Source: Clostridium cadaveris
Lineage (GTDB): Bacteria; Bacillota; Clostridia; Clostridiales; Clostridiaceae
Assembly: GCF_020911725.1 (NCBI RefSeq)
Contig: NZ_CP076620.1
Span: forward strand, 1,802,501 to 1,866,500
Length of the DNA: 64,000 nucleotides
Direction of reading: 5' to 3'
The notes under the pieces are model-generated. The model had not been told where the DNA came from. It was given only the letters and a program-made list of their open reading frames with translations, and did no database searches. Below, one piece after another: positions 8,993 to 17,640 of the stretch. Both the position numbers and the translations under genes were made by a program. The stretch's first letter is position 1. Every line of letters starts with the position of its first letter.

Positions 8993-9662
8993 TCCAAATT
9001 TTTTTTAGTTCATTGTCTATACTATTGACGTTAATCTTTATAAAATTAATACTATCTTTAAAAAAATATATTTCATTTGGGATCTCTTTATTTAATTGCT
9101 TTATGATGTCATTTGAAAGTGTCATCAATTCAATAATTTTATCTTTTGTTTTTTCAAATGAATCATCCTTTCTTATAATAATAGTTCCTAATATCAATTT
9201 TTTATAATAAGTAAATCCATATAGCACATCTTCATAAGGAAATATAGCAACGAATATATTCTTTCTAAGTTTTCTTTTTATTTTCTTGCTCTCAAGTATT
9301 TGTACAGGATATACCGAACTTATCTTTAATACTTTCTTTAAATGTTTTAAGCAATTTATATTTTTGCTGTCTATATAGTTTATCAATATTTTAATGTTTT
9401 CTTTCCCTTTGTAGACAATGGAATAATTATATAAAATATCGTCCTTTTCTTTAAATTTATTGTTAACCTCTGATTGAACTACAGCATCTATGTATTTTTT
9501 TCTGCACTTAGGTATTGTCAAACATTCAATGTAAAACTCCTCTTCTAATAAAACTACATTTAAGTTCTTTTTTTGAAGTTCTTTTTTTGCTTCAAGAATT
9601 TCTTCGTGAAGATAATGATTTCTTTTTGTACTTATTCTATTTCTATCTATTATTACTTTCAC
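8967..9662 (-). CDS. PilM-like type IV pilus assembly protein
   Basis: A 231-residue soluble protein. The PilM family is an actin-like ATPase that binds the PilN N-terminus. This protein is shorter than typical PilM (about 350 residues) and I cannot identify clear nucleotide-binding motifs, so it may be a reduced, non-catalytic version. A CRKKYIDAVVQSEVNNKFKEKDDILYNYSI region (quoted in part) is compatible with the family. It directly abuts the preceding prepilin-like gene. Call based on operon position plus weak similarity. Confidence 0.5.
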   Translation of the reverse strand: MKVIIDRNRISTKRNHYLHEEILEAKKELQKKNLNVVLLEEEFYIECLTIPKCRKKYIDAVVQSEVNNKFKEKDDILYNYSIVYKGKENIKILINYIDSKNINCLKHLKKVLKISSVYPVQILESKKIKRKLRKNIFVAIFPYEDVLYGFTYYKKLILGTIIIRKDDSFEKTKDKIIELMTLSNDIIKQLNKEIPNEIYFFKDSINFIKINVNSIDNELKKIWSECYELQV

Positions 9663-10106
9663 TTATCTACCTCCATTTTCTTTGTATATAATTTCAATAT
9701 CTTTATTTTCATACATTATATAAAAATCATACCTCTTTCCCGTTGACTTTTTTTCTGCAACAAATTTCTGGCTTATACTTGTGTAACTATATGTGATTTC
9801 AAATCCTTCGTAGAGCATTTTAAAATTTTCTTTTTCTAGAAACGATCTCAAATCTTTAATTCCTCGTATCTTTATGCCTTTTTCCTCCAAAAGATTAGAC
9901 AGATTACTTTTTATTACAGTTTGGAGATCATATTCCTCTATGGGTCTTTCACAAATATTATCTAAACTCTTATAGCAATATTTATACTGATTATAAAGAT
10001 TAACTGTTATATTGCTTAATATTAAAAATACTGTAAATACCATCATCATCAATACAACTACTGCAGGCAGTGCATATCCTCTTTTTACCTTTCTTTTACA
10101 GCACAA
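9663..10106 (-). CDS. Prepilin-like protein lacking Glu5 (GspK/PilX-like)
   Basis: A 147-residue protein with a prepilin-type N-terminus: basic MCCKRKVKR, then the cleavage-site-like G/YALPAVV and a long hydrophobic helix. Position 5 of the mature protein is not Glu, which in known systems marks the tip minor pilin (GspK or PilX type). It overlaps the preceding prepilin gene by 22 bases. Probably part of the initiating minor pilin complex. Confidence 0.7.
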   Translation of the reverse strand: MCCKRKVKRGYALPAVVVLMMMVFTVFLILSNITVNLYNQYKYCYKSLDNICERPIEEYDLQTVIKSNLSNLLEEKGIKIRGIKDLRSFLEKENFKMLYEGFEITYSYTSISQKFVAEKKSTGKRYDFYIMYENKDIEIIYKENGGR

Positions 10107-10573
10107 CTTTTTTCAATCTCCTTTCCTGTAGTAGTTATAATTTTCATATATAAAACATTACCTTTAAGTTTAAAGTCCATATCTTCAACACTTTCTCTTA
10201 TTATGTTATTGTTCGTATAGCTTTTAACATTAAGTTTTATTCTTAAACTCTTACTAGATTTTGAATATATTAGCTTAAAATTATTGTCTTGATTATTCTC
10301 ATTTATAAAGCTAATTTCATTTTCTGATATTTTACTTATCTTGTTTGGTTTTCTTATATCTATTATTTCATCTATGTAAGTAATCCCCTGATAAACATAC
10401 AATTCATTTTTTAGCTTCTTCTCCATTACTCCCAATACTTTTAAGGAACTTAATATGAAATTAGAAATAACCACTAAAATTATAGATGTTATTGCAAGAT
10501 AAACTATTACTTCGACTAAAGTGTATCCATTTTTATATTTCTTTGATCCATTGTCCTTGTTTTTCAATTGCAT
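10085..10573 (-). CDS. Prepilin-type N-methylation protein
   Basis: A 162-residue minor pilin. The leader KKYKNG precedes the processed sequence YTLVEVIVYLAITSIILV with Glu5, the classic class III signal cleaved and methylated by prepilin peptidase. A hydrophobic stalk (about 25 residues) leads to a small exposed domain. It overlaps both neighbouring prepilin genes, indicating tight coupling. No prepilin peptidase gene is in this window. Confidence 0.82.
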   Translation of the reverse strand: MQLKNKDNGSKKYKNGYTLVEVIVYLAITSIILVVISNFILSSLKVLGVMEKKLKNELYVYQGITYIDEIIDIRKPNKISKISENEISFINENNQDNNFKLIYSKSSKSLRIKLNVKSYTNNNIIRESVEDMDFKLKGNVLYMKIITTTGKEIEKSCAVKER

Positions 10574-10961
10574 TTCCCTTCATCTTATAAATTATTTTAA
10601 TATATCCATCTGTTTCGTAATTCTCTACGTTTATTTCTAAATACTTATTTCCTTGTTTTGTAGTAGAAAATAAATTTATGATCTTTTCTTCTTGTTCTAT
10701 ATCTTTTATATCCATATATGTTTCATTTATATAAAGTTTTTCATTATCATTTCTTTTAAGTTCACTTTCACTACAATTATAAAGCAATTCGTTTTTAACT
10801 GATTCTAGCCAAAAGATTTCAGTTATTTTATCATCTTTTCTTTTATTCCATATAATATTAAAACTAAATAAAGAATATATACAATACACCAATATTGAAA
10901 ATACAGCTATAGTTATAAGAGGTTCTACTAATGACATTCCTTTTTTCTTCATATCATTCAT
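10533..10961 (-). CDS. Prepilin-type N-methylation protein
   Basis: A 142-residue minor pilin with leader MNDMKKKG and mature start MSLVEPLITIAVFSILVYC. Glu5 is kept; Pro at position 6 is somewhat unusual. A single N-terminal helix is followed by a mixed exposed domain. Its start overlaps the end of the upstream prepilin gene by 8 bases, and its end overlaps the next by 41 bases. Confidence 0.8.
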   Translation of the reverse strand: MNDMKKKGMSLVEPLITIAVFSILVYCIYSLFSFNIIWNKRKDDKITEIFWLESVKNELLYNCSESELKRNDNEKLYINETYMDIKDIEQEEKIINLFSTTKQGNKYLEINVENYETDGYIKIIYKMKGNAIEKQGQWIKEI

Positions 10962-11394
10962 CCGCCTTTACATAAGGAAGCCCTATGGGGACCGACATAG
11001 TTATATCCCTATAGAAATCATTTTTATACTTTATTTTTATAGTTCCGCTATCTATTAATTTATCTTTGTTGCAATATACGTAGAACCTCAGACTGCTCCC
11101 CCAAACTTTAAATCCTGATGGTAAAAAATAAGTGCCTTTTAAATATCCGTCACCATTTTTAAATTTTATACAATTTCTTTCTACATCAATATATATGCAT
11201 CCATTCTCTTTATTTTCTAGACATGTATTGATAGACTTTGATATAAATGATGCTGTTTCTAATGCTACAAAATCACATTTTTTATTATCATAAATTTTTA
11301 AAGCTCCTAAATAAAATGTCACTGTTACTCCACTAATCATTCCCAAAATTCCTATGACAATTAAAGTTTCAATTAACGTAAATCCCTTTTTCAT
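10954..11394 (-). CDS. Prepilin-type N-methylation protein (major-like pseudopilin)
   Basis: A 146-residue prepilin. I choose the ATG at 11394, 7 bases after GGAG, so that the leader is MKKG followed by FTLIETLIVIGILGMISG, a canonical cleavage site with Glu5. A start further upstream (11421) lies within pilC and would give an over-long leader. The exposed domain ends with RDITMSVPIGLPYVKADE. It could be the main pseudopilin of the operon or another minor pilin. Confidence 0.82.
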   Translation of the reverse strand: MKKGFTLIETLIVIGILGMISGVTVTFYLGALKIYDNKKCDFVALETASFISKSINTCLENKENGCIYIDVERNCIKFKNGDGYLKGTYFLPSGFKVWGSSLRFYVYCNKDKLIDSGTIKIKYKNDFYRDITMSVPIGLPYVKADE

Positions 11395-11398
11395 AATT

Positions 11399-12586
11399 TT
11401 ACTCCATATAATATAATCCACTTAAAGTTGGCATCATAAAAAAAATAATAAAGGCTATTATAAAAATCCCCATTACAGAAATTATGATAGGTTCAGCAAA
11501 TCTCAGCATTCTTGCTAAACTCTTCTCCATAGAATTTCTCATATTCTCTTCTATCAGAGTCAAACTTTTTTCCAGATCTCCAGTCTTTTCCCCAAAATAA
11601 ATCATATCTTCCGAGAAATCATCTATCATATCTACCAGCTTAAAGCTTTCATAAATACCATATCCTTTGCATATATATCTTTTTACTTCATATACCTTTT
11701 TTCTAAGCTCATTATTTAAAATTGTTTTAACCAATATACTTAAAGTTTCTTCTACTGTTATTCCACTTTTATATAAAATATTGAAACTTTTAAAAAAGTA
11801 TATTAATTCCATATTTTTGTAGTATTCTTTTATGATTGGAAAATTCACATATACCTTTGTCCTTTTTAAATATAAAATTAATATCATATGAATCACAAAA
11901 TCAATCATAATGATAAAAATAAAATTTTTACCTACAAACATACTTATTTTTTGAATGAAAGCTATATTCCACGTAAAGTTCATTTCCGAAGTATTGATTA
12001 GCCTATTGAATTGAGGTAGAACTTTACCTAAGATAAATAAAAATACTATTTTCATACAGATTATAAGCATTATTGGATATGAGAGATTAGATTGAAGCTT
12101 CCTTATAAAAATGCATTTATTATAGAAATACATTTCTAGTTCTTTAAATATCTTTTCAAAATCCCCACTTTTTTCTCCAGCTTTTAATAGGATCAAGAAA
12201 ATACTTGGAAAGTTATTTTTAAATTTTAAAAAGCTATTGTATACGCCATTCCCCATTACTATATCTCTATATATTTCTTGGAATATTTGTCTAAGCTTCT
12301 TATTTTTTATTTTTATGTAGATGCTTTTTATAGCTTCATTTATTGAAATTCCTGCATTTATATATAAATATAAAATACTACATATGTTTTTCATTTGTTT
12401 GGAGTTTATTGAATAGTCTTTAAAATTCAAACTTTCTTTCTTAATTGATTCCTCTTTTAGAAAGATTAAATATCCTTCTGTTTGAGCTATAGATTTCTTT
12501 AATTCATCAGAATTACCTTTAAACACACCTTTTATTATTTTGCCTTCTTTAGTAATCATTTTATATTTCAATTCTTCTTTTATCAC
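11399..12586 (-). CDS. pilC: Type IV pilus/type II secretion platform protein PilC/GspF
   Basis: A 395-residue inner-membrane platform protein that couples the ATPase to pilin assembly. Two GspF domains are visible, each with the pattern seen in LYLYINAGISINEAIKSI and SFNILYKSGITVEETLSIL, and three membrane segments (about residues 170-195, 220-240 and 370-390). The GTG start shares its G with the TAG stop of pilB (TAGTG overlap), so the two are translationally coupled. Confidence 0.9.
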   Translation of the reverse strand: MIKEELKYKMITKEGKIIKGVFKGNSDELKKSIAQTEGYLIFLKEESIKKESLNFKDYSINSKQMKNICSILYLYINAGISINEAIKSIYIKIKNKKLRQIFQEIYRDIVMGNGVYNSFLKFKNNFPSIFLILLKAGEKSGDFEKIFKELEMYFYNKCIFIRKLQSNLSYPIMLIICMKIVFLFILGKVLPQFNRLINTSEMNFTWNIAFIQKISMFVGKNFIFIIMIDFVIHMILILYLKRTKVYVNFPIIKEYYKNMELIYFFKSFNILYKSGITVEETLSILVKTILNNELRKKVYEVKRYICKGYGIYESFKLVDMIDDFSEDMIYFGEKTGDLEKSLTLIEENMRNSMEKSLARMLRFAEPIIISVMGIFIIAFIIFFMMPTLSGLYYME

Positions 12587-14013
12587 TAATCTAAATTTCG
12601 CCTACCCTCCTCTATACTAGTAAATCCACATAGAATTTTATTAATCAAGTCATCTTTCATAGTTTTATAGTTCAATTTCATATAATTTTTCCTTTCATTA
12701 TCAAAAAAAAATTTATCCGTTTCTACAATTTCATTTATGCAGATTCTTCCATTATATCCCGTATTTCTACACTTTTCACAACCTAGCGGATTGCTTCTAT
12801 AAATATACTTTCTTTCTTTAATACCTAAAAAGTGCATTTCTTCTTCATCTGTTATATGCTTGCATTTACAGTGATTACACAACTTTCTAACTAATCTTTG
12901 ACCTATAATTCCTTTTAAAGCATCTTTAAGAAGATATTCTTCTATTCCCATATCAACAAGTCTGTTTATAACACCTAATGCATTGTTAGTATGTATAGTT
13001 GATAAGACTTTATGACCTGTAATTGCTGATCTTACAGCTATTTTTGCTGTTTCTTCATCTCTTATTTCACCAATCATCATTATATCTGGGTCTTGTCTCA
13101 AAAGATTTCGAAGACCGCTGATAAAATCTACGCTACTATTGCATTCATTTATATCAATTTGATTTATGCCTTCTATAACATATTCCACAGGATCTTCCAA
13201 AGTAATTATATTAACTCCATTTTTATTTAAATAGTTCAGTGCCGCATAAAGCGTAGTACTTTTACCACTGCCTGTGGGACCAGTTACTAAAATCATTCCG
13301 CTATTCATGTCTAAAAGCTTTTTAAATGTTTTTAAATTTCTTTCATTGTAATTAATTTTTTCAAGAGTTCTAATGGATTCATCTTTATATAAGATTCTCA
13401 TCACAAGTTTTTCACCATATATTGTGGGAGCTAAAGATAATCGTATATCATATTCCCTGTTATCCAACTCATAAAAAAGTTTTCCATCTTGAAAGGATCT
13501 TTTTTCAGTAAGCTCTAAATTTGACATTACTTTAATCCTTCCAAGCAAACCTCGGTATGATTCAAAGGGTATATTCATAAATCTTTCTAAGATACCATCT
13601 TTTCTAAATCTTATATATACATCTTTTTTTCTCGGCTCAACATGAATGTCACTAACATACGCTCTTATAGCAGCATTTAATATATACTCTGCTAACTCTA
13701 TATTAGGTCCATTTTCTACAATAATATTACTTGATATATCTTCCTCTAAGTTCTCTTTATTCGTTGCCTTTAAATTCTCATCGCCATAATATAATCGTAA
13801 TAATTCATATAAATCTTTTTCACTTTCTTTATGAAATTTCACATCCTTTTTAAATATAAGTCTGCAAAATCCATAAACATCATTTGATTTTTCTTCTGAA
13901 GCAGCTATATGAACATAATCTTCATCATAATATAAGGGCAGAATATTATGCTTGTATGCATAGTCCTTTTTCATTATTCTTACTATCTTTGGATCAACTT
14001 TTAATTCTTTCAT
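12586..14013 (-). CDS. pilB: Type IV pilus assembly ATPase PilB/GspE
   Basis: A 475-residue extension ATPase. It has an N-terminal GspE/MshEN-like domain, the Walker A motif GPTGSGKSTTLYAAL (about residue 245), the Asp box EDPVEYVIEGINQ, Walker B DPDIMMIGEIRDEETA, the His box and a four-cysteine zinc site (CNHCKC ... CEKCRNTGYNGR). All catalytic motifs are intact. It is the first gene of the pilus operon, with AGGAGG before the ATG, and is separated from the upstream lipoprotein gene by a terminator. Confidence 0.93.
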   Translation of the reverse strand: MKELKVDPKIVRIMKKDYAYKHNILPLYYDEDYVHIAASEEKSNDVYGFCRLIFKKDVKFHKESEKDLYELLRLYYGDENLKATNKENLEEDISSNIIVENGPNIELAEYILNAAIRAYVSDIHVEPRKKDVYIRFRKDGILERFMNIPFESYRGLLGRIKVMSNLELTEKRSFQDGKLFYELDNREYDIRLSLAPTIYGEKLVMRILYKDESIRTLEKINYNERNLKTFKKLLDMNSGMILVTGPTGSGKSTTLYAALNYLNKNGVNIITLEDPVEYVIEGINQIDINECNSSVDFISGLRNLLRQDPDIMMIGEIRDEETAKIAVRSAITGHKVLSTIHTNNALGVINRLVDMGIEEYLLKDALKGIIGQRLVRKLCNHCKCKHITDEEEMHFLGIKERKYIYRSNPLGCEKCRNTGYNGRICINEIVETDKFFFDNERKNYMKLNYKTMKDDLINKILCGFTSIEEGRRNLD

Positions 14014-14063
14014 ATTAACTACCTCCTATTTTAATTGTGGACAATATATATTTTTTTAAACAT

Positions 14064-14099
14064 AAAAAATACCAGTTATTCTAAATAACTGGTATTTTT
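14064..14099 (-). terminator. Intrinsic terminator between the lipoprotein gene and pilB
   Basis: On the minus strand a long A/T-flanked stem (AAATACCAGTTAT / ATAACTGGTATTT) ends in a T run. It overlaps the last codons of the lipoprotein gene. Confidence 0.88.
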
Positions 14100-15146
14100 A
14101 TATATTAAGTATTTAGCCGACCTATTAGAAATCAAATTTACAGAATCATCTTTTTTTATGGAATACACATCTCTTACATCTTCATGATCTTCATATCCTA
14201 TAAAATATAAATTTCCATCCTTATCTGATGAAAGATATGATTTTTCATACACTACATTAGGAAAACCATAAGTAAGTCTTTTTAGCACTCCATCTTTATA
14301 TTTGTATACTGCTAATTCTTCACTTTTAAATTTACCTATAAAATATAATGTATCTTCTATGACATGAGAATCAAATATTTTTTCTACTTCTGAACTTATA
14401 ATAGTGTTAGTTTTGGTATTTAAATCAATTAAACTCAGTTTTAATTCCTTCAAATCATCTTGAAGTACTAAATACAAATCCTTTTTAATATAGGAGAGAT
14501 GGGTTAAATATTCATTTTTCACCTCATACACTACACGTTCACTTTTATCCTCAATATCATATTCATATATTCCTTGAATACGATCCTTTGGATTTACTCC
14601 ATAATAAATCAAAGTACTCTCATCCTTAAACTCATACATATCACCTGATATTACAACATTTGAATTTATTGAAATACTGTCTCCTTTTTCTACGTTATAG
14701 AACTTTAAGTCGTCTATGGACTCCATATTATCCTTCTTATAACCTCTATAAGCTATATATTTTCCATGTGGTGATAACTTAAAATCTATAATTGAGTATA
14801 AGTCTTCTATTGAGTTTTTTCCCTTTAGCGTGTCTACTACAAGTTTATTTTTTATTAGGTTATTACCCTTATCTACAAAAATCAATTGAAGCTTAACTTG
14901 CGAAAAAATATCATATTTAAAATCTATTAAACCCTCAATTTTCTCCAAAGAATGCTTCTTACCTTTTGAAAGAGAAAATAACTCATAAAAACTCTTCTCT
15001 TTTTCTTCTGCGAGAATTGCATCATCTATTTTAATCGAATTTTTATTTGAATTATCTTCTGGCTGTTTATTTTCTTTATTGCTGCATCCATTAAATATAA
15101 TTATAGGGAAAATTATTATCATTAACATAATTATTCTATTTTTCAT
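14076..15146 (-). CDS. Lipoprotein with a beta-propeller-like repeat domain
   Basis: A 356-residue predicted exported lipoprotein. The signal peptide ends in a lipobox (IIFNGC, lipidated Cys21), followed by a Lys/Asn/Glu-rich linker. The rest contains repeated segments of the type LSPHGKYIAYRGY, DGNLYFIGYEDH and DTLYFIGKFKSEELAVYKY, which look like DUF5050/WD-type propeller blades. It overlaps the 3' end of dapF by 11 bases and so is cotranslated with it. Function unknown. Confidence 0.7.
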   Translation of the reverse strand: MKNRIIMLMIIIFPIIIFNGCSNKENKQPEDNSNKNSIKIDDAILAEEKEKSFYELFSLSKGKKHSLEKIEGLIDFKYDIFSQVKLQLIFVDKGNNLIKNKLVVDTLKGKNSIEDLYSIIDFKLSPHGKYIAYRGYKKDNMESIDDLKFYNVEKGDSISINSNVVISGDMYEFKDESTLIYYGVNPKDRIQGIYEYDIEDKSERVVYEVKNEYLTHLSYIKKDLYLVLQDDLKELKLSLIDLNTKTNTIISSEVEKIFDSHVIEDTLYFIGKFKSEELAVYKYKDGVLKRLTYGFPNVVYEKSYLSSDKDGNLYFIGYEDHEDVRDVYSIKKDDSVNLISNRSAKYLIYKNTSYLE

Positions 15147-15966
15147 TTATACAAATACTTCCTGTAAAAGCTTCAACAGATTCACCTATCATGTATACAT
15201 CATCATCTATAAGCTTAATATTTAATTTCCCTCCGTCTACATGAACGATTACTTCATTATCTATTAATCCTACTTTATGTGCTGCTAAAAAAGAGGCACA
15301 GCATCCTGTTCCACAGGCTAATGTTGGTCCAGCTCCACGTTCCCATGTCTTCACCTTTATTGATGTTTTGCTTTCAATCTCACAAAAATCAACATTAGTT
15401 CCTTCCAAAAACAACTCATTGTTTTCAATTTTCATTCCTTCATGTATGTCAAAATTCTCAAGGTTTCCTAGTATAACCGTATGTGGCACTCCCATGCGTA
15501 GAGATATTATAGAGTATATCTTATTATTTTCTGATATAGTTTTATTTATTATAGGTTCATCACTTTTAGCTGGTATGTCATAAGGCATAAATGACCCACG
15601 CCCCATATTAACTTCTATAGTATCTGCTTTGCCATGGTAATCATTTATCTTTACCTTTTTAATGCCATCTCCAGTTTCTACATTTATAAATTGTTTTTTT
15701 ACTATAGATCTATCATAAACATATTTAGCAAAACATCTTAAACCATTTCCACACATAGCTGCATAAGATCCATCCGAATTTATTATCAGCATTTTTATGT
15801 CAGCAATCTCGCTCTTTCTAACGAAAATAACACCATCAGCCCCTATTGAGAAATGTCTATGACACAATTTTTTAGCCATATCTCCTTCATTTCCTAAATA
15901 TTTATTATCTATGTCATCTATAATAATGAAATCATTACCTATTCCATGCATCTTAGTAAAATTCAT
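15136..15966 (-). CDS. dapF: Diaminopimelate epimerase
   Basis: DapF converts LL- to meso-diaminopimelate for lysine and peptidoglycan. I choose the ATG at 15966 (MNFTKMHGIGNDFIIID), 7 bases after AGGAG, giving 276 residues. The two catalytic cysteines lie in MCGNGLRCFAKY (about residue 74) and ACGTGCCASF (about residue 217). The gene is intact although an ICE is inserted just upstream of its promoter. Confidence 0.96.
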   Translation of the reverse strand: MNFTKMHGIGNDFIIIDDIDNKYLGNEGDMAKKLCHRHFSIGADGVIFVRKSEIADIKMLIINSDGSYAAMCGNGLRCFAKYVYDRSIVKKQFINVETGDGIKKVKINDYHGKADTIEVNMGRGSFMPYDIPAKSDEPIINKTISENNKIYSIISLRMGVPHTVILGNLENFDIHEGMKIENNELFLEGTNVDFCEIESKTSIKVKTWERGAGPTLACGTGCCASFLAAHKVGLIDNEVIVHVDGGKLNIKLIDDDVYMIGESVEAFTGSICINEK

Positions 15967-16005
15967 ACTTTTTCTCCTACTTTCTTTATAATACATTTAT
16001 TATTA

Positions 16006-16034
16006 ATTATATTTAATCTATATACTTTTATCAA
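16006..16034 (-). promoter_or_regulatory. Sigma-A-type promoter of dapF
   Basis: On the minus strand TTGATA (16029-16034) and TATAAT (16006-16011) are separated by exactly 17 bases. It lies 40 bases upstream of the dapF start and about 22 bases from the ICE end, so the insertion leaves this promoter whole. Confidence 0.8.
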
Positions 16035-16043
16035 ACTATTTTT

Positions 16044-16064
16044 TACAAAGGCATAATGCCAAGT
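16044..16064. other. Probable left attachment site (attL)
   Basis: The sequence ACAAAGGCAT-A-ATGCCA spans the junction of host DNA and ICE. It shares ATGCCA with the right junction. Joining the host side here to the host side at the right end gives a near-perfect palindrome centred on the shared stretch, as expected of a serine recombinase attB. The exact crossover bases are not resolved. Confidence 0.5.
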
Positions 16065-16074
16065 GAAGTAGATT

Positions 16075-17556
16075 TTAGATTTTCCAGTGGATAGCAACGC
16101 TCTCACTGGTTGCGTCAATGTGGGATATGAGAATATCAACCACCTTGCGCTTATCGTCAAAACTCACGGACTCCCAATCGTTGAGGTAATTCGTGATACT
16201 GTCAATTTGCGTGTCTGAAACGGAATTAGCGGTGAGATCGGCCACCAGCTTTAACTGCTTTTGCCGTTCCGCGTCCAGCTCCTCGATCTTATTGTTTGCG
16301 TATTGCAGGAGCAGCGGGTTTGCGCCGGACAAAGTGTCCAGAAGTTTCTCAATCTCACTTTCCGTCTTTGCAAGGGCAACGCGGGCGGCGGTCAGTTTGG
16401 GGTTATAGCTTTGTTCCTTACCGCCTTTCAGCGTGTGATACTTCCGCATTTTCGCCACCATCTCGCCGTACACAAAGGACTCCATACTTTGCGCCGTCAG
16501 CGTACCGGCCCCCTCACAGCTCCCGTTATCCGCCCGCTGTTTGCACCGCAGGTAAACAACGCCGTTTTGAGCTTTTAAGGCAGTCAGCGCATAGCCACAG
16601 CGTCCGCACTTGATTTTCCCGGCCAGCCAGGTATGATGGCATTTGCGACCATTCTGGAATGTCGTGTTTTGCGAGAGCTTACGCTGAACAGCCAGCCAGA
16701 GCTGGGATGGGATGCGCCCCTGGTGGGGCGCAATCACAAGGATCTGTTCTTCACCCTCCCGGCCCTGGTAAAGATAGCAGCTATTGTCCCCCGTGAACAT
16801 TTCCGGGGGGCTTTCGATTTTTACGCCCTGGGCCTTGAAATATTCGTAGATGTCCATATCTGCCTGGACATAGACGGGATTTCTCAGCAATTTTGAAATA
16901 AAGGCCCGTTGCAACGCTTTGTCATAGACCTTGATAGAGTTCTTGACAAAGTACCGGGTTATGTCGCCGTAGGAATTGCCCGGCTCCGCGTACATTTGGA
17001 ACATCAGCTCGGCAAAATCCATTTCCGGGGTTTCCACCAGCTTTTTTGTCTTGATCCCGTCCATGACGATGGGCTCCGTGTCAAAACCGTATGGCGTCCG
17101 GCCCCGCATATAGTAGCCTTTGGTACACCGGGAATAAAAAGCGTCCTGCACACGCATCTGGATGCTTTCCCGTTCAAGCTGGGCGAACACAATACAGATA
17201 TTGAGCATCGCCCGGCCCATTGGGGTAGAGGTATCAAATTTTTCCGTACAGGACACAAACTCCACATCGTACTGCTTGAACAATTCCATGAGCTTTGCGA
17301 AGTCCACAATGGAACGGCTGATCCGATCCAGCTTGTAAACAATCACCCGCTTGATAAGTCCCAGCTTGATGTCCTGCAAAAGCCGCTGGAAGTCCGGGCG
17401 TTCAATGTTCTTGCCGGAGTAACCTTTATCTTTGTACTCCCGGCCCTCACCGCCTTTCAATTCGTAACGGCAAAATTCAAACTGACTTTCAATGCTGATA
17501 CTGTCCTTTTTGTCAATCGACTGCCGCCCATAAATCGCATCTATTCTATTATCCAT
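16075..17556 (-). CDS. Large serine recombinase of the ICE
   Basis: A 493-residue site-specific recombinase of the TndX/TnpX class that would excise and integrate the element. The N-terminal resolvase domain (residues 1-150) has the catalytic serine in YGRQSID (Ser13) and the YKLDRISRS arginine motif. A recombinase domain follows, then a zinc-ribbon (CGRCGYAL ... LRCKQRADNGSC, about residues 330-365) and a C-terminal coiled coil (about 390-450). The ATG at 17556 follows a GGGAGC site that lies inside a hairpin. The coiled-coil region contains a partial copy of the ICE-wide palindrome. Intact as read. Confidence 0.93.
   Translation of the reverse strand: MDNRIDAIYGRQSIDKKDSISIESQFEFCRYELKGGEGREYKDKGYSGKNIERPDFQRLLQDIKLGLIKRVIVYKLDRISRSIVDFAKLMELFKQYDVEFVSCTEKFDTSTPMGRAMLNICIVFAQLERESIQMRVQDAFYSRCTKGYYMRGRTPYGFDTEPIVMDGIKTKKLVETPEMDFAELMFQMYAEPGNSYGDITRYFVKNSIKVYDKALQRAFISKLLRNPVYVQADMDIYEYFKAQGVKIESPPEMFTGDNSCYLYQGREGEEQILVIAPHQGRIPSQLWLAVQRKLSQNTTFQNGRKCHHTWLAGKIKCGRCGYALTALKAQNGVVYLRCKQRADNGSCEGAGTLTAQSMESFVYGEMVAKMRKYHTLKGGKEQSYNPKLTAARVALAKTESEIEKLLDTLSGANPLLLQYANNKIEELDAERQKQLKLVADLTANSVSDTQIDSITNYLNDWESVSFDDKRKVVDILISHIDATSESVAIHWKI
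16322..16344. repeat. Partial copy of the ICE palindrome inside the recombinase gene
   Basis: Eighteen bases (GGACAAAGTGTCCAGAAG, 16327-16344) are identical to the right part of the ICE repeat; the left arm differs (GCGCC in place of CCTCT). It encodes LLDTLSG in the recombinase coiled coil. Confidence 0.6.
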
Positions 17557-17561
17557 AATTA

Positions 17562-17584
17562 GCTCCCTTCGGTTAAACGGGAGC
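17562..17584 (-). promoter_or_regulatory. Hairpin that sequesters the recombinase ribosome binding site
   Basis: On the minus strand GCTCCC and GGGAGC pair around an 11-base loop. The second arm is the recombinase Shine-Dalgarno, 5 bases before the ATG, so the stem would limit translation. This is seen in sequence; the regulatory effect is inferred. Confidence 0.6.
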
Positions 17585-17598
17585 CAACCTACAATTAT

Positions 17599-17627
17599 AT
17601 TATACCTCTGGTGCCCCCTTACAACAA
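17599..17627 (-). promoter_or_regulatory. Promoter of the recombinase gene
   Basis: Minus-strand TTGTTG (17622-17627), a 17-base spacer and TATAAT (17599-17604). The upstream bases GAGTCATCC and the -35 box are shared with a second promoter at 25558-25586. Confidence 0.75.
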
Positions 17628-17640
17628 GGATGACTCTGAA

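Noticed and set aside
16909-17562. Long plus-strand open frame opposite the recombinase
   Set aside because: It is an antisense shadow of the recombinase gene with no ribosome site and no family pattern; the same holds for other long plus-strand frames within the ICE.
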